Part shown: positions 58,511 through 64,000 of the stretch, in pieces
Numbering within the stretch: the stretch's first letter is position 1
Layout: the number at the start of each line of letters is the position of its first letter
Source: Candidatus Chloroploca sp. Khr17
GTDB taxonomy: Bacteria > Chloroflexota > Chloroflexia > Chloroflexales > Chloroflexaceae
Assembly (NCBI RefSeq): GCF_004138165.1
Contig: NZ_RYFF01000008.1
Coordinates: 62,001 to 126,000 of the forward strand
Length of the DNA: 64,000 nucleotides
Direction of reading: 5' to 3'
Translations under genes and position numbers: made by a program
The notes under the pieces: model-generated
Seen by the model: only the letters and a program-made list of their open reading frames with translations
Told to the model about the DNA's origin: nothing
Database searches by the model: none

Positions 58511-59713
58511 ATGAATAAAAAGACAATCCGCGATATCGAGTGGAGTGGCAAGCGTGCGCTGGTGCGCGTCGACTTTAATGTGCCACAGGATAGTGAAGGC
58601 AATGTCACTGATGATACCCGCATCCGCGCCGCGTTGCCGACAATTCGTTACTTGTTAGAGCACGGGGCCAATGGGGTGGTGTTGATGTCACACCTGGGGC
58701 GACCTAAAGGCAAGGTCAATGCAAAGTATAGCATGCGCCCAGTCGTGGAGCGCCTCTTTGAGTTGTTGCCCGAGGCCCACGAGGTGCGCAAAACCGAAGT
58801 TACGACGGGCGAGGCCGCCGAGGCTGCCGCTGCGGCGCTACAGCCTGGGACGGTCTTGATGCTGGAGAATACGCGGTTTGACCCACGTGAAGAGGCGAAT
58901 GACGCCGGGATGGCCGCCGAACTCGCCCGCCTGGGTGATGTGTTTGTCAACGACGCCTTTGGGGCCGCCCATCGTGCGAACGCTTCAACCGAAGGGGTGG
59001 CGCACCACCTGCCCGCTGTCGCCGGCTTCCTGATGGAGAAGGAACTGGAGTATATCGGCGGGGCGCTGGAACAACCAAAACGCCCCTTTGTAACGATCAT
59101 TGGCGGGGCCAAGATCAGCGATAAGATCGGTGTCATTGACAACCTTCTTGGCAAAGTTGATGCCCTGCTGATCGGTGGGGGCATGGCCAATACGTTCCTG
59201 CTGGCCGAAGGCAAAGAGATGGGCGATTCGCTCATCGAGCCTGAGAGCGTTGAAACTGCGCGTGCCTTGATCGCCAAAGCTCGGGCGGCCAATGTGCGTC
59301 TGTTGCTGCCCGTTGATGCCGTGATTGCCGATGCGTTCAGCGCCGAGGCCAACACACAAATAGTCAGCGTTGATGCCATCCCCGCAGGCTGGCGCATGCT
59401 CGATATTGGCCCCGAGACAACCAAGCAGTATCGCAGTGAAGTCGCCGCCGCGCAACTGGTCATCTGGAACGGCCCCATGGGGGTCTTCGAGCTTGACCCG
59501 TTTGCGGGTGGAACGCGGGCGATTGCCAGTACAATGGCCGAAGCCGCCGCTGGTGGTGCCATCACGATTGTTGGTGGCGGCGACTCGGTCGCTGCGGTCG
59601 AGCAGGCCGGCCTCGCCGCCCAGATGTCGCACGTCTCGACCGGAGGCGGTGCTTCGCTCGAATTGCTCGAAGGCAAGAGCTTGCCTGGGATCGCGGCGCT
59701 ACAGGATCGGTGA
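58511..59713 (+). CDS. pgk: Phosphoglycerate kinase
   Basis: Reversible phosphate transfer between 1,3-bisphosphoglycerate and ADP in glycolysis/gluconeogenesis. [83 protein letters not shown], the nucleotide motif [20 protein letters not shown] and [14 protein letters not shown]: all PGK signatures. 401 aa. The start at 58511 has AAGGAG at 9 nt and gives [19 protein letters not shown]; upstream codons are not coding. Ends at the 59782 hairpin. Confidence 0.97.
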   Translation: MNKKTIRDIEWSGKRALVRVDFNVPQDSEGNVTDDTRIRAALPTIRYLLEHGANGVVLMSHLGRPKGKVNAKYSMRPVVERLFELLPEAHEVRKTEVTTGEAAEAAAAALQPGTVLMLENTRFDPREEANDAGMAAELARLGDVFVNDAFGAAHRANASTEGVAHHLPAVAGFLMEKELEYIGGALEQPKRPFVTIIGGAKISDKIGVIDNLLGKVDALLIGGGMANTFLLAEGKEMGDSLIEPESVETARALIAKARAANVRLLLPVDAVIADAFSAEANTQIVSVDAIPAGWRMLDIGPETTKQYRSEVAAAQLVIWNGPMGVFELDPFAGGTRAIASTMAEAAAGGAITIVGGGDSVAAVEQAGLAAQMSHVSTGGGASLELLEGKSLPGIAALQDR

Positions 59714-59781
59714 GATGCAGATTAGCCGACCACGAATAGGGCACGAATATACGAATACGTGCAGCACCAGCAAAGGATAGT

Positions 59782-59831
59782 CGTGAAGAAGCCGCAAAGC
59801 CAGCTTTTGCTGGCTTTGCGGCTTCTTCACG
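59782..59831. terminator. Bidirectional hairpin between pgk and acuI
   Basis: Perfect 23-bp stem (59782-59804 with 59809-59831), loop TTTT, apex AAAGCCAGC/GCTGGCTTT, between convergent genes. Confidence 0.75.
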
Positions 59832-59848
59832 GATGTACCAGCAATGGG

Positions 59849-60844
59849 TTACGCCTGCACATCAACCACAATGCGCCCACGCACCTGGGCCTGGGTGATC
59901 GTTTCGCTATACTCTGGCACGGCTGCAAGCGGAATCACGCTGGTCATGCGATCAAGCACGTCGGTCGGCAAATCACGGGCGAGGCGTTCCCATGCGGCGA
60001 GGCGTTCGGGCAAGGGCACCATGACCGACTCGACCCCGACGAGCTTGACGCTCCGCAGAATAAAGGGGAAGACCGAGGAGGTGAATTCAACGCCGCCCGC
60101 GTTGCCACAGGCCGCAACGACACCATGCGAGGCAACGGTGCGGAAGATGCCGCCGAGGGTTGGGCCACCAACGGTATCCACTGCGCCAGCCCAGCGCTCG
60201 CTTTCGAGCGGGCGGCCAGGCTTGGTAAAGAACGAACGGTCAAGAATGTCAGCGGCCCCCAGGTCACGGAGGTAATCCGCCTCTTCGGGGCGCCCGGTCG
60301 AAGCCACCACCTTGTAGCCAGCACGGGCCAGCAGCGCAACGGCCACGCTACCCACGCCGCCAGCGGCCCCGGTGACCACCACCTCGCGGCCATCGTTGGT
60401 CAAACCGTGGCGTTCCAGCGCCAGCACACAGAGCATCGCCGTGAAACCGGCCGTGCCGATTGCCATTGCCTGTTGCAGCGTCAGCCCTTTGGGCAAGGGC
60501 ACCAGCCAGCCGGCCTTGACCCGGTTGAACTGACTGAAGCCACCCCAGTGGCGTTCGCCAACGCCCCACCCCGTCAGCACCACCTCGTCACCAGGCTTAT
60601 ACGCGGATGACTGCGACTCGACCACGGTACCGGCAAAATCAATCCCCGGGGCCATCGGATTGACCCGCAAAATCTTGCCCTTGCCAGTCACCGCCAGCCC
60701 ATCTTTGTAATTCAAGGTGGAATAGGCAACTTTCACCAGGACTTCACCCGGAGGCAGATCGGCCACCCGCACGTCACGCAACTCAACGCGGCGCGTGCCA
60801 GCGTCTTCCTCGACGACCAGGGCACGAAAAGATTCATTGCTCAT
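59849..60844 (-). CDS. acuI: Acrylyl-CoA reductase AcuI / YhdH-type quinone oxidoreductase
   Basis: MDR-superfamily NADPH reductase, 331 aa. VKVAYSTLNYKDGLAVTG and PMAPGIDFAGTVVES are YhdH/AcuI N-terminal marks. GWGVGERHWGGFSQFNRVKA, the nucleotide motif VVTGAAGGVGSVAVALLA and LVGVESVMVPLPER complete the match. There are no zinc ligands. AcuI reduces acrylyl-CoA to propionyl-CoA; in Chloroflexales this could serve 3-hydroxypropionate or propionate metabolism, though substrate is inferred by family only. The ribosome-binding site GAAGGTAG supports the start. Confidence 0.88.
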   Translation of the reverse strand: MSNESFRALVVEEDAGTRRVELRDVRVADLPPGEVLVKVAYSTLNYKDGLAVTGKGKILRVNPMAPGIDFAGTVVESQSSAYKPGDEVVLTGWGVGERHWGGFSQFNRVKAGWLVPLPKGLTLQQAMAIGTAGFTAMLCVLALERHGLTNDGREVVVTGAAGGVGSVAVALLARAGYKVVASTGRPEEADYLRDLGAADILDRSFFTKPGRPLESERWAGAVDTVGGPTLGGIFRTVASHGVVAACGNAGGVEFTSSVFPFILRSVKLVGVESVMVPLPERLAAWERLARDLPTDVLDRMTSVIPLAAVPEYSETITQAQVRGRIVVDVQA

Positions 60845-60953
60845 CGTTCTACCTTCTTTGGCTTGCGCTTGCTACTTCTTCACCACTCTGATGTTCACGA
60901 TTATAAAGGAGGGGCGGGGCTTTGCCAAATATAGCCTGCGGCACCCAAGCATT

Positions 60954-61010
60954 GTGTCGTAGCAGGTCAAAAACGCCAGCAAAGCTGGCGTTTTTGACCT
61001 GCTACGACAC
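60954..61010 (-). terminator. Hairpin downstream of the exported hydrolase
   Basis: Perfect 27-bp stem (60954-60980 with 60984-61010), loop AAA, apex AAAAACGCCAGC/GCTGGCGTTTTT. Lies 5 nt beyond the hydrolase stop on the minus strand. Confidence 0.75.
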
Positions 61011-61015
61011 GGGAT

Positions 61016-63412
61016 TTAGGGCTGAACGGCGTTCAGTTGGAGTTCGACGACATCGGCGTTGAGATCAATCGGTTCCAGGTCGTCATTTGACGCAATGAGC
61101 AGAAAGCCATCCTGGAAGGCCTGGACGCTGAGTGCATATATTGCATCGGGCTTCACGTCGGCACTGTTATAGGCCAGTTCAAGCTCGAAGGTCTCGGTCG
61201 TCGCTTCCGTGGTTACTGTGGTCGCTGTGGCAAGCGGAGCTCCCGTTTCGCGTTCAACCAGCACCACCGAGAGATCAAGCCCTGGCGCGAAGGGCTGCCC
61301 TGACGGGGCACGGATGATGACCCGCAGGGTTGCGTCGGGTGTTGGCGTTGGTTCTTCAACAATAACGACCTGTTCCACGATCAACTCCAGGGGATCCTGG
61401 ATCGCGCCACTACTGATCGCGAGCACAGGTTGAGGAGTGTTGTATTGGGTACCATCGGGCGTAAAGATCCCGGCTTCAAGTTGATAGTCGCCTCGTTCAT
61501 CAAGCGTTGCACGGTTGTAAGGAACCGCCACCTCAAGCGGTAAGCTCTGGTCACTGAGATCATAGGTCTGAACGACGACGAGATCAGGTTGCCCTTCGGC
61601 AATACCAGCCAGGCGCAAGCGCACAAAGAGCTGACTTTCAGACGGGAATGGGTCTGTGTTCGCGCCAGTGAGTTGAACCTCCAGCGTGCCAAAGGGTTCC
61701 GGCAAAGCGACGAGTTCAATTGCTTCGGTAGCAGCAATGAGTTCGAGATCAGCCAGGAAGAGCGCGCCGCCCGCGCTTTCGGGATAGAGTTCGATCGCCG
61801 CGAGTTGAGCCCGATCAATGCCAGCGAATTGATCCAGCGGCAGGCGGAAGCTGCCAGGATAGACTGGATCCGTCCAGCGACTGGCGATCAGCGAGCCCGA
61901 CGGAAAGGGCACCGTCACGGTCTGTTCCGCGGTGGCCCCGGCTTGATCCTGGAGCACAATCCGCACGCGCTGCGCTTCACCAGGCGCAAGTTGCGGATCA
62001 GTGGGGTCAAGGGCCAGACGTAGTTGCAAGGCGGTTGCGTCCCGGGTATCCCCTGCGGTGGGGGGAAGGTCAACCCGTACGCGGGCCTCAGCGGTCGTCC
62101 AGGTGAAATGGATCTGCGCCGTGCCGCCCGGGGTAATCACCAGCGGACGACACGGGATACCGACGCCAAAACCCTGATAAGGACAAAAATCGAGCGTGCC
62201 AGCTTGCACCGTCACCGCGCCACCCAGTGGCCCAACGTCAAGTTCCGTGCTACGCAACGCCGACAACACCGGACGGCGCTGCACCGCCGGGTAGACAACG
62301 AAGCTCTGCGTTGGCACACCGGCCAGCGTTGCAGGCACTGGTTGCGCGGGATCAACGACTTCCAGCGCAAAGAGCGTGTCGGTACGCCAGGCCTCAAGCA
62401 AGTCAGGGGCAAACGCCTCAAGAAAGCCCCGCTGATCGGCGCGCGGCATGCGTGGAGTCTCAGGGTCACAAAAACCAAATGCCGAACGCGAATCATCGAC
62501 GGTCAGGACATCATTGAAGAAATTGTGATTGGCCCCGGGCAAGAGGACGCTCATGGCAGGGTGCTGGCGCTGCGGATCAATGCGTGCGCCTTCCACATAG
62601 TGCTGACCATCCAGGCTCGCAACATCGCCATCGCACGAGGGCAAAACCACGACCAGAGGAAGATCTAGCGCCGGTGCGGTCGTAAAAGGAACCGGCGCAA
62701 AGAGTGGCGTCTCAAGCGTTGGCGCTAACAACAACAGACCGCGTACCTGGAGCGCAGGGTCATTCGACCAGGCCTGGCCCACCCCATAGGCAGCCATGCC
62801 CCCTCGTGAATGACCAATCAGATACCGCTGGGTCAGATCGGCCTCAACCCCATTCGCCAGCGCAAATGCCTGAGGCCCGCTTCCCAACGCTTCCAACTGG
62901 CGTTCCAAAATCAACTGCACCCGTGGCGTCTCGAGGACATTGCCTTCATCATCGAATGCGCTGCGGAAAGCCATATTGAGATCAGGTGCAAGCGCGATAA
63001 AACCGCGCTCGGCCAGCGCCTCAAGCAGATACGCAAACCCGGGATCATTGCGTTGCTGCACCGCCTGTGGACAGCTAAACGGCTCTTCCTCTTGATCGGG
63101 CGGCGTCGGACAGACCGCGTGACTCCCGTGCAACACCAGCGCCAGCGGGTAGCTTCCAGGGCTCGTGGGCGCAGCCACGGTACCACGGAGTTCGAGCAAT
63201 TCAGTTGCACCGAAACCAATTTCGACCTGCACATCGGTTGCGCCAAGCTCATAGGGATGGGCCGTCACTGGCACCGCCGCCGGAGGCTCGGTCGGCGAAG
63301 GTAACGTAGCGGTCGGCAGCGGTGCAGGCGCAGCGGCGCACGCGCCAAGCAAGGCAAACAGAGCCATCATCAGGCCCATCCGAGCTACCCAGGATAAAGA
63401 GGCAGCCATCAT
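61016..63412 (-). CDS. Exported lipoprotein with alpha/beta-hydrolase domain and C-terminal beta domains
   Basis: 798 aa. Signal peptide with lipobox (ALFALLGAC), then a Thr/Pro linker. Residues about 60-370 are an alpha/beta hydrolase: LALVLHGSHAVCP, GFIALAPDLNMAF, nucleophile GHSRGGMAAY near residue 200, and His in LLPGANHNFFND. The dienelactone/chlorophyllase-like arrangement suggests an esterase or peptidase-like role. Several beta-sandwich segments follow, including ALELYPE-like strands and a Ca-binding-looking DVEL region. Two ATGs in tandem at 63412 and 63409 have AAGGAT upstream. Probably a surface enzyme; substrate unknown. Confidence 0.8.
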   Translation of the reverse strand: MMAASLSWVARMGLMMALFALLGACAAAPAPLPTATLPSPTEPPAAVPVTAHPYELGATDVQVEIGFGATELLELRGTVAAPTSPGSYPLALVLHGSHAVCPTPPDQEEEPFSCPQAVQQRNDPGFAYLLEALAERGFIALAPDLNMAFRSAFDDEGNVLETPRVQLILERQLEALGSGPQAFALANGVEADLTQRYLIGHSRGGMAAYGVGQAWSNDPALQVRGLLLLAPTLETPLFAPVPFTTAPALDLPLVVVLPSCDGDVASLDGQHYVEGARIDPQRQHPAMSVLLPGANHNFFNDVLTVDDSRSAFGFCDPETPRMPRADQRGFLEAFAPDLLEAWRTDTLFALEVVDPAQPVPATLAGVPTQSFVVYPAVQRRPVLSALRSTELDVGPLGGAVTVQAGTLDFCPYQGFGVGIPCRPLVITPGGTAQIHFTWTTAEARVRVDLPPTAGDTRDATALQLRLALDPTDPQLAPGEAQRVRIVLQDQAGATAEQTVTVPFPSGSLIASRWTDPVYPGSFRLPLDQFAGIDRAQLAAIELYPESAGGALFLADLELIAATEAIELVALPEPFGTLEVQLTGANTDPFPSESQLFVRLRLAGIAEGQPDLVVVQTYDLSDQSLPLEVAVPYNRATLDERGDYQLEAGIFTPDGTQYNTPQPVLAISSGAIQDPLELIVEQVVIVEEPTPTPDATLRVIIRAPSGQPFAPGLDLSVVLVERETGAPLATATTVTTEATTETFELELAYNSADVKPDAIYALSVQAFQDGFLLIASNDDLEPIDLNADVVELQLNAVQP

Positions 63413-63640
63413 GTGTTATCCTTAACTGATTCAATCAAATAGCAGCATAACCATCATCTTACACCAGATCTACCATCGTTCACAGACAAGAAGTAGGGGC
63501 ACCCCTTGCGGGTGCCCTTGCGGGTGCCCTGGTGGGGTGCATGCACGGCAGATGCAATCGCCCTGTGTGTCAAGTCAGGGCTGATGATTTGACGCAAAGG
63601 CGCAAAGGCGCAAAGAGTACTACGAGCAAAGGAGTAGCTG
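63413..63640. repeat. 228-bp gap with half-copies of two repeat families
   Basis: 63496-63565 matches the right part of the 51.6-kb element in inverted orientation (GGGCACCCCTTGCGGGTGCCC ... GATGCAATCGCCCTG). 63591-63615 is GACGCAAAGGCGCAAAGGCG-type repeat, shared with 43960-44073. No gene. Confidence 0.6.
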
Positions 63641-64000
63641 ATGAGCACGTCACTTGAACACGACGTCTTCTGGAAGATCCACCGCGATCTGCCCCGCGAA
63701 GCGCCAGGCAGCGATGAAGCAACCCTGCAAGCGCTCGCGATGCTGCCGGATCTCCCCACTAACGCACGCATTCTTGATGTTGGGTGTGGCCCGGGGACAC
63801 AGACGCTTGCCCTTGCCAGGGCCACCCAGGCGCATATCACTGCAGTTGACACCTATCAGCTTTTCCTCGACGAACTAGCCTGCCGTGCCGCCGTGGCGGG
63901 TGTTGCCGAACGCATCGTCCCTGTGCAAGCCTCGATGTTTGAGTTGCCCTTTCAGGAGCCGTTTGAGCTGATCTGGTCTGAAGGCGCGATCTATATCATC
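63641..64000 (+). CDS. SAM-dependent methyltransferase, N-terminal part (cut by window edge)
   Basis: 120 codons visible. After a short N-terminus (MSTSLEHDVFWKIHRDLP) comes the class I SAM-binding motif ILDVGCGPGTQTLALAR and an acidic residue after the second strand in ITAVDTYQLFLDEL. These are typical of ubiquinone/menaquinone-type or small-molecule methyltransferases (Methyltransf_11/25 families). The substrate cannot be read from this part. A strong ribosome-binding site (AAAGGAG) fixes the start at 63641. The gene continues beyond the right edge. Confidence 0.85.
   Translation, partial: MSTSLEHDVFWKIHRDLPREAPGSDEATLQALAMLPDLPTNARILDVGCGPGTQTLALARATQAHITAVDTYQLFLDELACRAAVAGVAERIVPVQASMFELPFQEPFELIWSEGAIYII

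Overview
The window reads as chromosomal DNA of a member of the Chloroflexota, most likely the order Chloroflexales. The inference rests on the combination of F420 biosynthesis genes, secreted Thr/Pro-linker proteins carrying a (Y/F)LP(L/V) motif, a LacD-type aldolase, an AcuI-type reductase and GC-rich (about 60% by eye), densely packed genes. No rRNA or other species-level marker is present, so the assignment is tentative. Forty-three protein genes appear intact. Two more are cut by the window edges (glgX at the left, a SAM methyltransferase at the right), and one gene is broken. Two tRNA genes (Pro-CGG, Leu-CAA) are present. No CRISPR array, rRNA, prophage or transposase gene was seen.

Layout: 1-6 kb holds glgX, der, a thioredoxin-TPR protein and a membrane pseudokinase with an FHA domain. 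6-11 kb is an F420 cofactor cluster (mtnP, cofE, an FbiB-C-like nitroreductase, a DUF5995 gene, cofD, cofC), all on the minus strand. 11-16 kb has an alpha/beta hydrolase, a cob(I)alamin adenosyltransferase, purF and an RlmD-like RNA methyltransferase. 16-26 kb encodes large exported proteins with LamG, beta-propeller and von Willebrand A domains. 26-36 kb is an accessory island: a DEAD/SNF2-type helicase with a DUF3883-like tail, a UPF0175 antitoxin, a deleted DUF3368 toxin remnant, a DUF1156 DNA methyltransferase and a DUF499 ATPase. 36-48 kb holds yidD, a small ORF, fadD, lacD, a PPC-repeat exported protein, a di-haem propeller protein, a short CysS/MshC homologue and an SH3 lipoprotein. 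48-64 kb is mostly housekeeping and cell-surface genes: tRNAs, panE, an MBL hydrolase, an aminotransferase, a TPR protein, a GH18 protein, a zinc-ribbon protein, a CoxE/MoxR pair, a HAD phosphatase, pgk, acuI and an exported hydrolase.

How genes work together: cofC, cofD, cofE and the nitroreductase supply most of the F420 pathway. The MoxR ATPase and vWA protein form a classic chaperone-type pair. The helicase, methylase and ATPase genes are co-directional, and the last two overlap by ATGA, as expected for one defence-type complex resembling the helicase-methylase-ATPase (Hma) arrangement.

Intergenic DNA is rich in structure. At least nine very long, near-perfect hairpins sit at gene ends, mostly sharing the core GCCAGC-NNN-GCTGGC with unrelated outer arms. 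Several miniature inverted-repeat elements are present, two of them with clean 10-bp direct flanking repeats.
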